Source of the DNA: Kitasatospora cinereorecta
Lineage (GTDB): Bacteria; Actinomycetota; Actinomycetes; Streptomycetales; Streptomycetaceae
DNA: 64,000 bases
Direction of reading: 5' to 3'
Assembly (NCBI RefSeq): GCF_024172095.1
Contig: NZ_JAMZDX010000001.1
Span: forward strand, 1,253,001-1,317,000
This document shows positions 17,542-26,259 of this stretch, one piece after another (position 1 is the first letter of the stretch; every line of letters begins with the position of its first letter). A program made the position numbers and the translations under genes. The notes below the pieces were generated by a model. That model was given only the letters and a program-made list of their open reading frames with translations. It was not told the origin of the DNA and ran no database searches.

Positions 17542-18588
17542 GTGCCTGCTGCCTCTTCCCCCGACGCCGCCACCGCGATAGCCCTGACCGCCCGCCGCCC
17601 CGCGGTGACCGCCGACCGGCTGGTCGCGGAGATGGTCCCGCCCCCGCGCTTCGCCGGCGTCAGCTTCGGCAGCTACCTCCCGGACGGCTCGCAGCCGAGC
17701 CAGTACGAGGCCGTGCAGATCCTGGAGCAGTTCGCCGCCTCGCTGAACGGCTCCGCCGCCGCCCCCAAGCGCGGCTGGTTCCGCCGCTCCGCCCCGGCCC
17801 CGGCCGGTCCGGCCGGCATCTACCTGGACGGCGGCTACGGCGTCGGCAAGACCCACCTGCTCGCCTCGCTCTGGCACGCCACCCCCGGCCCCAAGGCCTT
17901 CGGCACCTTCGTCGAGCTGACCAACCTGGTCGGCGCGCTCACCTTCCGGGGCGCGGTCGAGACCCTCTCCTCGCACCGCCTGCTGTGCATCGACGAGTTC
18001 GAACTGGACGACCCGGGCGACACCGTGCTGGTGTCCACCCTGCTCAGCCGCCTGGTGGAGAACGGCGTCAAGCTCTGCGCCACCTCCAACACCCTGCCGG
18101 AGAAGCTCGGCGAGGGCCGGTTCGCCGCCGCCGACTTCCTGCGTGAGATCCAGGGCCTGTCCGCGCACTTCCGCCCGGTGCGGATCGACGGCCAGGACTA
18201 CCGTCACCGCGGCCTGCCCGCAGCCCCGCCGCCGTACACCGACGCCGAGGTCACCGAGCGGGCGAGCCGCACCCCGGGCGCCGCGCTGGACGACTTCGAC
18301 GCCCTGCTGGAGCACCTCACGAACGTCCACCCCAGCCGGTACGGCGCGCTGCTCGACGACATCCAGGCGGTTTTCCTGCGCGGCGTCCACCAGGTCGACG
18401 ACCAGTCGACCGCGCTGCGCCTGGTGGTGCTGGCCGACCGGATGTACGACCGGGAGCTGCCGATCACCGCCTCGGGCGTGCCGTTCGACCAGGTCTTCAC
18501 CGAGGAAATGCTGCGCGGCGGCTACCGCAAGAAGTACCTGCGGGCGGTCTCCCGGCTGGTGGCGCTGGCGCGCGACTCGGCGAAGTGA
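17542..18588 (+). CDS. zapE: Cell division protein ZapE (AFG1-like ATPase)
   Basis: A 348-residue AAA-type ATPase. Walker A is GGYGVGKT (97-104, K103) and Walker B LLCIDEFEL (D151, E152). The arginine-rich C-terminal half and the MYDRELPITASGVPFDQVF block are typical of the ZapE/AFG1 family, which in Proteobacteria acts at the division ring and in mitochondria in protein quality control. The GTG start at 17542 is preceded by TACCCT 12 bases earlier and no ribosome site, consistent with a leaderless transcript. Confidence 0.9.
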   Translation: MPAASSPDAATAIALTARRPAVTADRLVAEMVPPPRFAGVSFGSYLPDGSQPSQYEAVQILEQFAASLNGSAAAPKRGWFRRSAPAPAGPAGIYLDGGYGVGKTHLLASLWHATPGPKAFGTFVELTNLVGALTFRGAVETLSSHRLLCIDEFELDDPGDTVLVSTLLSRLVENGVKLCATSNTLPEKLGEGRFAAADFLREIQGLSAHFRPVRIDGQDYRHRGLPAAPPPYTDAEVTERASRTPGAALDDFDALLEHLTNVHPSRYGALLDDIQAVFLRGVHQVDDQSTALRLVVLADRMYDRELPITASGVPFDQVFTEEMLRGGYRKKYLRAVSRLVALARDSAK

Positions 18589-18620
18589 CCCCCCGTCGGG
18601 CCTGACGGCATGACAGGCTG

Positions 18621-18637
18621 ACGAGTGATCAACTCGT
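18621..18637. promoter_or_regulatory. Operator-like palindrome upstream of the secreted GH43-like gene
   Basis: ACGAGT-GATCA-ACTCGT, a 6-bp perfect inverted repeat around a 5-bp centre, followed 14 nt downstream by a good -10 hexamer TAGGAT (18651-18656). A repressor bound here would cover the -35 region of the promoter for the gene at 18709. Confidence 0.5.
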
Positions 18638-18708
18638 GATCTCGGCTCCCTAGGATGACGGGCCGTCCATTCGTTCGGACACACCCGTCTTCCTGTGGAG
18701 CCGCTCAC

Positions 18709-20910
18709 ATGCCCCGCGCCGTCCGCCGACCAGGAGTCCTCCTGGCGGTCCTGTTCCTGATATCCGCCCTGTTCGGCGCCGTGCAGACCACCGCGCACGC
18801 CGACACCCCCGCCGCGCCGCCGACGACCGGGGTGACCGTCACCGGGATCGACCTGCACGACGGGCAGATCCAGAAGTACGGCTCGACCTACTACCTGTAC
18901 GGCACGATGTACGCCTGCGGCTACCACTGGCTGCAGAGCCCCACCCCGTGGTGCGGGTTCGGCGTCTCGACCGCGCCGAGCATGAGCGGACCGTGGTCGA
19001 CGCCGGTGCCGCTGTTCTCGCCGAACGCCGCCGACCCGTACAACCCGGGCAAGACCTACCAGGCGGTCTGCGGCGGCTACGGCTCCGGGTGCTTCTCGCC
19101 GCGGATGGTGCAGCGCAGTGGCTGGGGCGCCAACGACGGGGTCTTCGTGCTCTGGTTCAACGCGCCCTCCTACATGGGCCTGGGCGCCTCGCACGCCTAC
19201 ATGACCATGGGCTGCAACGGTCCGGCCGGCCCGTGCGGCGCCTCGGCCGGCGCCCCGTACGGCTCCACCCACCGTCCCGCCCTGCACCAGTGCGACGGCG
19301 CCAACGGCGACCCGGGCCTGACCGCCGACTCCGAGAACGGCGCCATCGCCCTGATCTGCCCGATGCCCGGCACCACCTCGGTCGGCATCGAGCAGCTGGA
19401 CAAGTGGGGCACCAACGGCACCGGCACCGGCACGACCAAGGTCGCCGACCTGACCCACGCCGAGGCCATGGGCGCCTACCGGGACCGGGCCACCGGCACC
19501 TGGGTGATGACCTACACCGACAAGAACTGCGGCTACTGCGCGGGCACCGGTGCCGGCTACGCCACCGCGCCGAGCATGCTCGGCCCGTGGACCGCCCCGA
19601 CCAACCGCGGCGCCGGCGCCTCCCTCAACGCCCGCCGGGTGTTCTCGGCCAACTCCTGCGGCGGCCAGGTCGACACCGTCTCGGTCATCGACGGACAGCC
19701 CTGGGAGAAGATCGACCTGTGGACCGGCGACATGAACGAGGAGAAGGCCGGCCTGCGCTTCGAGCCGCTCAGCTTCCGGCCGGTCGGCGACACCGTCGGT
19801 GACGGCAAGCTCTGGCAGACCGGCCTCGCGCCGTTCACCTGCACCGACACCCCCGCCGCCGCGGGGCCGGCGCCGGTGACCGTCGCCGGGGTGGACCTGC
19901 ACGACGGGCAGATCCAGAAGTTCGGCTCGACCTACTACCTGTACGGCACGATGGACGACTGCGGCTTCCAGTGGGGGAAGACGCCGACCACCTGGTGCGG
20001 CTTCGGCGTCTCGACCGCGCCGAGCATGAACGGCCCCTGGTCGTCCCCGACGCTGCTGTTCTCGCGCGACGCGGCCGACCCGTACAACCCCGGCAACACC
20101 TACCAGGCGGTCTGCGCCGGCTACGGCTCCGGGTGCTTCTCGCCCCGCATGATCCAGCGCAGCGGCTGGGGCGCGAACGACGGGGTCTTCATCCTCTGGT
20201 TCAACGCACCCGCCTACAAGTCGAACCTGGGCGCCTCGCATGCCTACATGACCATGGGCTGCAACGGTCCGGCCGGCCCCTGCGGCGCCTCGGCCGGGGC
20301 CCCGTACGGCACCACCCACCGCCCCGCCCTGCACCAGTGCGACGGCGCCAACGGGGACGCGGGCCTGACCACCACCCCCGAGAACGGCACCATCGCGCTG
20401 ATCTGCCCGATGCCCGGCACCACCTCGATCGCCCTGGAGCAGCTCACCTACTGGGGCGCCGACGGCTCCGGCACCGGCGCCACCAACCTGGCCAAGCTCT
20501 CCAACGTCGAGTCCACCGGCGCCTACAAGGACCCGGCCACCGGCACCTGGGTGATGACCTACGCCGACGTGAACTGCGGCTTCTGCACGGGCACCGGCAC
20601 CGGCTACGCCACCGCGCCCAGCGTGCTCGGCCCGTGGACCGCGCCGGAGAACAAGGGCGTCTGGGAGCAGGCCGCCGACTCGCCGGCCCACGGCCGCCGG
20701 CAGATCAGCGCCGGCAGCTGCGGCGGCAAGCCCGACACCGTCTCGGTGATCGACGGGCAGCCCTGGCAGAAGATCAACCTGTGGACCGGCAGCGCCGCCC
20801 CGGCCGGCTCCGGGCTGCACTTCGAGCCCCTGCACTACACCCCCTCGACCCGCAAGGCCGGGGACGGACAGGTCTGGGTGCCCGAGGTCGCGCCCTTCGC
20901 GTGCAGCTGA
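18709..20910 (+). CDS. Secreted protein with two tandem GH43-like beta-propeller modules
   Basis: 733 residues. A signal peptide of 31 residues ends AHA before DTPAAPP. Two homologous modules of about 340 residues follow, offset by 348 codons. Each opens with HDGQIQK(Y/F)GSTYYLYGTM, the start of a family-43 glycosidase-type propeller, and each carries the same set of paired Cys (WCGFGVSTAPSM, GSGCFSPRM, MTMGCNGPAGPCG). They probably bind or cleave plant-type glycans outside the cell, but catalytic acids were not verified. The ATG at 18709 has GTGGAG 8 nt upstream. The high nucleotide identity between modules points to a recent intragenic duplication. Confidence 0.8.
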   Translation: MPRAVRRPGVLLAVLFLISALFGAVQTTAHADTPAAPPTTGVTVTGIDLHDGQIQKYGSTYYLYGTMYACGYHWLQSPTPWCGFGVSTAPSMSGPWSTPVPLFSPNAADPYNPGKTYQAVCGGYGSGCFSPRMVQRSGWGANDGVFVLWFNAPSYMGLGASHAYMTMGCNGPAGPCGASAGAPYGSTHRPALHQCDGANGDPGLTADSENGAIALICPMPGTTSVGIEQLDKWGTNGTGTGTTKVADLTHAEAMGAYRDRATGTWVMTYTDKNCGYCAGTGAGYATAPSMLGPWTAPTNRGAGASLNARRVFSANSCGGQVDTVSVIDGQPWEKIDLWTGDMNEEKAGLRFEPLSFRPVGDTVGDGKLWQTGLAPFTCTDTPAAAGPAPVTVAGVDLHDGQIQKFGSTYYLYGTMDDCGFQWGKTPTTWCGFGVSTAPSMNGPWSSPTLLFSRDAADPYNPGNTYQAVCAGYGSGCFSPRMIQRSGWGANDGVFILWFNAPAYKSNLGASHAYMTMGCNGPAGPCGASAGAPYGTTHRPALHQCDGANGDAGLTTTPENGTIALICPMPGTTSIALEQLTYWGADGSGTGATNLAKLSNVESTGAYKDPATGTWVMTYADVNCGFCTGTGTGYATAPSVLGPWTAPENKGVWEQAADSPAHGRRQISAGSCGGKPDTVSVIDGQPWQKINLWTGSAAPAGSGLHFEPLHYTPSTRKAGDGQVWVPEVAPFACS

Positions 20911-20929
20911 TCGCTTGATCGCTCCTTGC

Positions 20930-20952
20930 TTGTCAGTGATGGGTCGTACGGT
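20930..20952 (+). promoter_or_regulatory. PafBC-type (RecA-independent) DNA damage promoter of uvrB
   Basis: TTGTCAGTG (20930-20938), 8 nt, then TACGGT (20947-20952). This matches the mycobacterial RecA-NDp consensus TTGTCRGTG-N8-TANNNT at every specified position. The predicted transcription start, about 7 nt downstream, falls on the uvrB GTG codon (20959), so the mRNA is probably leaderless. No LexA box is visible here. Confidence 0.75.
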
Positions 20953-20958
20953 GGACAC

Positions 20959-23052
20959 GTGCGACCCATCACGAGCATTGAGCGGTCCGTGGCGCCCTTC
21001 GAGGTCGTCAGCCCCTACCAGCCCAACGGCGACCAGCCGGCGGCCATCGCCGAGCTGGACCGCCGCATCCGCGCGGGCGAGAAGGACGTCGTCCTGCTGG
21101 GTGCCACCGGTACCGGCAAGTCGGCGACCACGGCGTGGATGATCGAGAAGCTCCAGCGGCCCACCCTGGTGATGGCGCCGAACAAGACCCTGGCCGCCCA
21201 GCTCGCCAACGAGTTCCGCGAGCTGCTGCCGAACAACGCGGTCGAGTACTTCGTCTCGTACTACGACTACTACCAGCCCGAGGCGTACGTCCCGCAGACC
21301 GACACCTACATCGAGAAGGACTCCTCGATCAACGAGGAGGTCGAGCGGCTGCGCCACTCCGCGACCAACTCGCTGCTCACCCGGCGGGACGTGATCGTGG
21401 TCGCCTCGGTCTCCTGCATCTACGGCCTCGGCACCCCGCAGGAGTACGTGGACCGGATGGTCCCGCTCAAGGTCGGCGAGGAGATCGACCGGGACCAGCT
21501 GCTGCGCCGCTTCGTCGACATCCAGTACACCCGCAACGACCTCGCCTTCACCCGCGGCACCTTCCGGGTCCGCGGCGACACCGTCGAGATCTTCCCGGTG
21601 TACGAGGAACTCGCCGTCCGGATCGAGATGTTCGGCGACGAGATCGAGGCGCTCTACACCCTGCACCCGCTCACCGGCGAGATCATCAGCCAGGACGACT
21701 CGGTCTACGTCTTCCCCGCCTCCCACTACGTCGCCGGCCCCGAGCGCATGGAGCGCGCGGTCAACGACATCGAGAAGGAGCTGGAGCAGACGCTCGCCCG
21801 GATGGAGAAGCAGGGCAAGCTGCTGGAGGCCCAGCGGCTGCGCATGCGCACCACCTACGACCTCGAGATGCTCCGCCAGATCGGCACCTGCTCCGGCGTC
21901 GAGAACTACTCGATGCACTTCGACGGCCGCGAGCCCGGCTCCCCGCCGAACACCCTGCTCGACTACTTCCCCGACGACTTCCTGCTGGTCATCGACGAGT
22001 CGCACGTCACCGTGCCGCAGATCGGCGCCATGTACGAGGGCGACGCCTCCCGCAAGCGGACCCTGGTCGAGCACGGCTTCAGGCTCCCCTCCGCGATGGA
22101 CAACCGCCCGCTGAAGTGGGAGGAGTTCCTGGAGCGCGTCGGGCAGACGGTCTACCTCTCGGCCACCCCCGGCAAGTACGAGCTGTCCCGCTCCGACGGC
22201 ACCGTCCAGCAGATCATCCGCCCGACCGGCCTGATCGACCCCGAGGTCGTCGTCAAGCCGACCGAGGGCCAGATCGACGACCTGGTGCACGAGATCCGCA
22301 AGCGGGTCGAGAAGGACGAGCGCGTCCTGGTCACCACGCTGACCAAGAAGATGTCCGAGGACCTCACCGACTACCTGATCGGCCTCGACATCCGCGTCCG
22401 CTACCTGCACAGCGACATCGACACCCTGCGCCGGGTCGAGCTGCTGCGCGAGCTGCGGGCCGGCGAGTACGACGTGCTGGTCGGCATCAACCTGCTCCGC
22501 GAGGGCCTCGACCTCCCCGAGGTCTCCCTGGTGGCCATCCTGGACGCCGACAAGGAGGGCTTCCTGCGCTCCGGCACCTCGCTGATCCAGACCATCGGCC
22601 GCGCCGCCCGCAACGTCTCGGGCCAGGTGCACATGTACGCCGACAAGATCACCCCGGCGATGGAGCTCGCCATCGACGAGACCAACCGGCGCCGGGCCGT
22701 GCAGCAGGCGTACAACGAGGCCAACGGCATCGACCCGCAGCCGCTGCGCAAGAAGATCGGCGACATCCTGGACACCCTCAGCCGCGAGGACGTCGACACC
22801 GAGCAGCTGCTCGCCAGCAACTACCGCGGTCAGGGCAAGGGCAAGACCGCCCCGGTGCCCGCGCTCGGCGCCGACCGCAAGCCCGCCAAGAGCCTGCCCG
22901 CCGCCGAACTCGCCCAGCTCATCCAGGACATGACGGACCGGATGCACGCCGCCGCCGCAGAGCTGCAGTTCGAGGTCGCGGCCCGACTCCGGGACGAGGT
23001 CAAGGAACTGAAGAAGGAGCTCCGGCAGATGCGTGAGGCAGGGATGGCCTGA
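20959..23052 (+). CDS. uvrB: UvrABC excinuclease subunit B
   Basis: The damage-verifying helicase-like subunit of nucleotide excision repair, which receives lesions from UvrA and recruits UvrC. 697 residues: Walker A GATGTGKS (48-55), the beta-hairpin region with [18 protein letters not shown], helicase motifs including IDESH, and a C-terminal UvrB/UvrC interaction helix ([21 protein letters not shown]). The start is GTG at 20959 ([16 protein letters not shown]) because family members begin here and the PafBC promoter's -10 lies just upstream. Confidence 0.97.
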   Translation: MRPITSIERSVAPFEVVSPYQPNGDQPAAIAELDRRIRAGEKDVVLLGATGTGKSATTAWMIEKLQRPTLVMAPNKTLAAQLANEFRELLPNNAVEYFVSYYDYYQPEAYVPQTDTYIEKDSSINEEVERLRHSATNSLLTRRDVIVVASVSCIYGLGTPQEYVDRMVPLKVGEEIDRDQLLRRFVDIQYTRNDLAFTRGTFRVRGDTVEIFPVYEELAVRIEMFGDEIEALYTLHPLTGEIISQDDSVYVFPASHYVAGPERMERAVNDIEKELEQTLARMEKQGKLLEAQRLRMRTTYDLEMLRQIGTCSGVENYSMHFDGREPGSPPNTLLDYFPDDFLLVIDESHVTVPQIGAMYEGDASRKRTLVEHGFRLPSAMDNRPLKWEEFLERVGQTVYLSATPGKYELSRSDGTVQQIIRPTGLIDPEVVVKPTEGQIDDLVHEIRKRVEKDERVLVTTLTKKMSEDLTDYLIGLDIRVRYLHSDIDTLRRVELLRELRAGEYDVLVGINLLREGLDLPEVSLVAILDADKEGFLRSGTSLIQTIGRAARNVSGQVHMYADKITPAMELAIDETNRRRAVQQAYNEANGIDPQPLRKKIGDILDTLSREDVDTEQLLASNYRGQGKGKTAPVPALGADRKPAKSLPAAELAQLIQDMTDRMHAAAAELQFEVAARLRDEVKELKKELRQMREAGMA

Positions 23053-23167
23053 CCCGGGCCCGAAGGGCCTAGGGTAGGGGCCCGGGGGGCCGCCGTGCCG
23101 CCATCAAGGTGATCCGGGCCAGCACCGGAGAGCACCGGAGACAGTTCCGGCAAGAGAGGACCGCACC

Positions 23168-23755
23168 GTGTCGGTGAACCTGGCGAAGGGCCAGAGCGTC
23201 AGCCTGCAGAAGTCCACCGGCGAGTCGCTGAGCGTCGTCCGGATGGGGCTCGGCTGGAAGGCCGCCCCCCGGCGCGGCCTCTTCGGCCGCCGCACCCGCG
23301 AGATCGACCTCGACGCGTCGGCGCTGCTCTACGCCGAGCGCACGCCCACCGACGTGGTCTTCTTCCAGCACCTGGTGAGCAACGACGGCTCCGTCCGGCA
23401 CACCGGCGACAACCTGGTCGGCGGCGTCGGCGCGGGCGGTGACGACGAGTCGATCGTGGTCGACCTGGCCCGGGTGCCGGTCCACATCACCCAGATCATC
23501 TTCACCGTCAGCTCCTACACCGGCCAGACCTTCCAGGAGGTCGAGAACGCGCACTGCCGCCTGGTCGACGAGACCAACGGCCAGGAGCTGGCCCGCTACG
23601 AGCTCACCGGCGGCGGCGCGCACACCGGCCAGATCATGGCCAAGGTCGCCCGCGACGGCTCGGGCCGCTGGGCGATGACCGCCATCGGCACCCCGGCCCG
23701 CGCCACCGCCCGCACCTTCCAGGACATGCTGCCGGACATCGAGCCCTTCCTCTGA
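23168..23755 (+). CDS. TerD-family stress protein
   Basis: A 195-residue TerD/TerZ-like calcium-binding protein of the tellurite and general stress families. It opens with MSVNLAKGQSVSLQK and contains GDNLVGGVGAGGDDESIVVDL, the acidic Ca2+-binding loop. The GTG start at 23168 has AAGAGAGGA upstream. The leader carries a perfect tandem 10-mer AGCACCGGAG (23121-23140), and a TAGGGT hexamer (23070-23075) may be its -10. A hairpin follows at 23792. Confidence 0.93.
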   Translation: MSVNLAKGQSVSLQKSTGESLSVVRMGLGWKAAPRRGLFGRRTREIDLDASALLYAERTPTDVVFFQHLVSNDGSVRHTGDNLVGGVGAGGDDESIVVDLARVPVHITQIIFTVSSYTGQTFQEVENAHCRLVDETNGQELARYELTGGGAHTGQIMAKVARDGSGRWAMTAIGTPARATARTFQDMLPDIEPFL

Positions 23756-23791
23756 CCCGGCCGCCGGGCACGCCCCGGACGACCACTCGGA

Positions 23792-23819
23792 TCCCCCGGA
23801 CGCCCAGCCGTCCGGGGGA
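23792..23819 (+). terminator. Terminator after terD-like gene
   Basis: An 11-bp perfect stem (23792-23802 and 23809-23819) with a 6-nt loop, 37 nt past the stop codon. It separates the single-domain TerD gene from the TerD fusion gene. Confidence 0.7.
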
Positions 23820-24031
23820 CTCGTCCTACCCCGGGCCCGTTCACGGGCCGGGGTTCCCACCACCTCGGTCCTGAGCCGGCTCGGGCGCGCGCGGGAGCGC
23901 GGGCCTGCCGGCCGGCCGGGGCGCAGCAGCCCGGGCACGTAGGCCGCCCGGGACGGAAAGGCCCCGGGCGGCGAGTCGGCCCGGGCTCGGAACGCCCCGG
24001 ACGCCGGTCGGCCGGGGGAGGGGAGACCGCG

Positions 24032-26041
24032 ATGGCCGCCGCCGAACTGGTGCGAGGGCAGAACCACCCGCTGCCGGGCACCCGGATCACCGTCCGGCTC
24101 TCGTCCGCGCACCCGGCGGCCACTGCCGTCCTGCTCACCGACGAATCCGGCCGCCTCGCCGACGGCGAGGGCCGGCTCGTGCACGCCGGCAGCCCGGAGC
24201 TGCCCGGCGTCCGGCTGGCGGCGGACGGCGAGGTCGCCGTCGACCTCGGCGCGCTGGCCGCCGACGTCCACCGGCTCCAGCTCGCCCTGCTCCTGCCGAC
24301 CGGCCGCACCTTCCGCGACCTGCCCGCGCCGGTGGCCGCGGTCGCCGGCCCCGACGGCGGGATCGCCTCCTTCACGCTCACCGGCCTCGCCGACGAGAGC
24401 GCCCTGGTCGCCGTGGAGTTGTACCGGCGGGCCGGCGGCTGGAAGGTCCGCGCGGTCGGCCAGGGCTACGCGGGCGGGGCCACCGCACTGCTCGCCGACC
24501 ACGGCTGCCCCGACCCGTCCGCCCTCGCCGCGGCGCTCACGCCCGAGGTGAGCGCCGAGCTGCCCACGTCCCGGCGCTCGGCCGACGGCGGGCAGCGGGC
24601 CGACGGCGGCAGCGACGGCGCGGGGGTGGTGGCGCCCACCGGGGCCGCCGGGAGCCCGATCAACACCGTCCACCCGCGCCGCGGGCCGTCGGGGCCGGCC
24701 GCCACCACCCCAGCGCCGGAGGTGCCGCCGTCGGCGGCCCGCGGCCCGGTCGACACCACCCACCCCGGCCGCCCGTCCCCGCCGCCCCCGGCCGCCGGCC
24801 CGTCCGGTCCGGTCTTCGCACCGCCCGTCCCGCCGTCGCCGAGCTCCCCGACCTCCGCGACCTCGCCGACGTCCCCGACGTCCGCGCCGTCCTCAGTGCC
24901 GCCGCCGATCGCCGGCGACGCCGCCGGAGCGACCATGGACGAGCGGCTCTACAACCAGGTCTGGGGCATCTTCGAGGACGCCGCCCGCTCCGCAGCCGCG
25001 TACCGCTCGGCCGTCGAGTACGCCGACCACCGGCAGGACCAGGAGATCGAGGCGCTGCTCGCCGACCCGCGGATGCGCTTCGGCCCGGACGCGGAGCTGG
25101 GCCGCCTGCAGGCGCGCACCCGCCGCGACGAGTTGGAGGGCCGCGCCCGCGCGGTGCTGGACCGGGACGCCGAGCAGTTGCGCGAGGAACTGCAGGTGGT
25201 CGAGCGGGCGATGCCCGCCGCCATGGCGGCCTGGGGGAGCGCCGCCTGGACGGCGTGGCAGCCCGTCGCGGAGCGGCCGTTCGCGCTGCGGCTGGGCGAC
25301 CTCCACCTCCCCGAGAACCCCGACATCAGGGTGCCGATGCTGACCCGCTTCCCGCTGCACCGCGGCCTGTGGGTGGACACCGGCAGCGGTCCGGAGTCCG
25401 CCGGTCCCGGCAGCGCGCCGCTGGGTTCGGCCGACCGCAAGGCCTTCGGCACCGGGGTTGCGACCGCCGTCGCCGCCCGGCTGCTGGCGTGCCACCCGCC
25501 GGGCGGGCTGCTGCTGCACGCCGTCGCGCCGGGCGCCGGCGGCCCGGGTGGCTCCGGTGACGCCTGGGCGCCGTTCGCCCGGGCCGGTCTGCTGGCCGGG
25601 CCGCCGGCCACCTCCCGGGCGGAGGTCGCGGCGCTGCTGGAGTCGCTGGTCGAGCGGGTGGACCTGGTGCAGATGGCGCGGCGCGCCGGCGCCCCGGACA
25701 CGCTGCCGCCGCACGTCGACCCGGCCGACCGCCTGCTGCTGGTGCACGACTTCCCGTACGGCTTCGACGACCGGACGGTGGCCCGGCTGCGCTACCTCGC
25801 GGACGAGGGCCCGGCGGTCGGCGTCCACCTGCTGCTGGTGGCGGACCGGGCCGAGTCGCGCGAGTACGGTCCGCTGCTGGACCCGTTCTGGCGCGGGCTG
25901 ACCCGGCTGGCCCCGGTGGAGCAGGCGTACCTCGCCGACCCGTGGGTGGAGCACCTGTGGACCTTCTCGCCGGCCGTCCCGCGGCCCGGCGACCCGGCGC
26001 TCCCCGCCCTCCTGGAGGCGATCGCCCGGCACCGCCGCTGA
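24032..26041 (+). CDS. TerD domain fused to a degenerate FtsK-like domain
   Basis: 669 residues. Residues 1-180 are a TerD-like domain ending VELYRRAGGWKVRAVGQGYAGG. About 185-300 is a Pro/Ser/Thr/Ala-rich disordered linker. The segment 305-400 is helical (MDERLYNQVWGIFEDAARSAAAYR). Residues 405-669 look like an FtsK/HerA-type core: the usual P-loop position reads DRKAFGTGVATAV without GxxGxGKS, while LLLVHDFPYGF resembles a Walker B strand. It is probably an inactive ATPase scaffold in a Ter stress complex (inference). The ATG has GGGGGAGGGGAG upstream. Its terminal TerD motif matches the Mrr fusion at 11827-13929. Confidence 0.75.
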   Translation: MAAAELVRGQNHPLPGTRITVRLSSAHPAATAVLLTDESGRLADGEGRLVHAGSPELPGVRLAADGEVAVDLGALAADVHRLQLALLLPTGRTFRDLPAPVAAVAGPDGGIASFTLTGLADESALVAVELYRRAGGWKVRAVGQGYAGGATALLADHGCPDPSALAAALTPEVSAELPTSRRSADGGQRADGGSDGAGVVAPTGAAGSPINTVHPRRGPSGPAATTPAPEVPPSAARGPVDTTHPGRPSPPPPAAGPSGPVFAPPVPPSPSSPTSATSPTSPTSAPSSVPPPIAGDAAGATMDERLYNQVWGIFEDAARSAAAYRSAVEYADHRQDQEIEALLADPRMRFGPDAELGRLQARTRRDELEGRARAVLDRDAEQLREELQVVERAMPAAMAAWGSAAWTAWQPVAERPFALRLGDLHLPENPDIRVPMLTRFPLHRGLWVDTGSGPESAGPGSAPLGSADRKAFGTGVATAVAARLLACHPPGGLLLHAVAPGAGGPGGSGDAWAPFARAGLLAGPPATSRAEVAALLESLVERVDLVQMARRAGAPDTLPPHVDPADRLLLVHDFPYGFDDRTVARLRYLADEGPAVGVHLLLVADRAESREYGPLLDPFWRGLTRLAPVEQAYLADPWVEHLWTFSPAVPRPGDPALPALLEAIARHRR

Positions 26042-26100
26042 GCCGCCCCCCACCCCGCTCTTTACCTTCTTTACCTTCTCTTGGTGGATCTGTTAGCCTC

Positions 26101-26259
26101 GGTGGGAACGGAGGGGAGTATTCCCCGACAGTGATCCCGTCATCACGGACGCCCTTTCATCCGGGCCTCCCGGGGCGCTGGCCCGCCGGACATCGCGGCG
26201 GGTGGAAGAGACCTCCGGCAGTGACGAAGTCCATCTCGCCTATTGCCGGAGGAGCAGCA
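26101..26259 (+). promoter_or_regulatory. yybP-ykoY (Mn2+) riboswitch with ribosome-site sequestering stem
   Basis: The leader carries the hallmark GGGGAGTA (26113-26120) and a downstream AGACC-type 3' end. P1 pairs CGGAGG (26109-26114) with CCTCCG (26212-26217). The same 3' strand, CCTCCGGCA (26212-26220), can instead pair perfectly over 9 bp with TGCCGGAGG (26244-26252), which contains the terC ribosome site. The two pairings exclude each other, so metal binding that stabilises P1 would free the start: a translational ON switch, as for E. coli alx and mntP. Confidence 0.75.

Noticed and set aside
17536..22947. A very long minus-strand open frame of about 1,800 codons
   Set aside because: It lies antisense to zapE, the GH43-like gene and uvrB, whose protein motifs and starts are unambiguous; long antisense frames are expected at this GC content.
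24032..26041. Active FtsK/SpoIIIE translocase
   Set aside because: No GxxGxGKS P-loop and no membrane segments; only the general fold and a Walker B-like strand remain.
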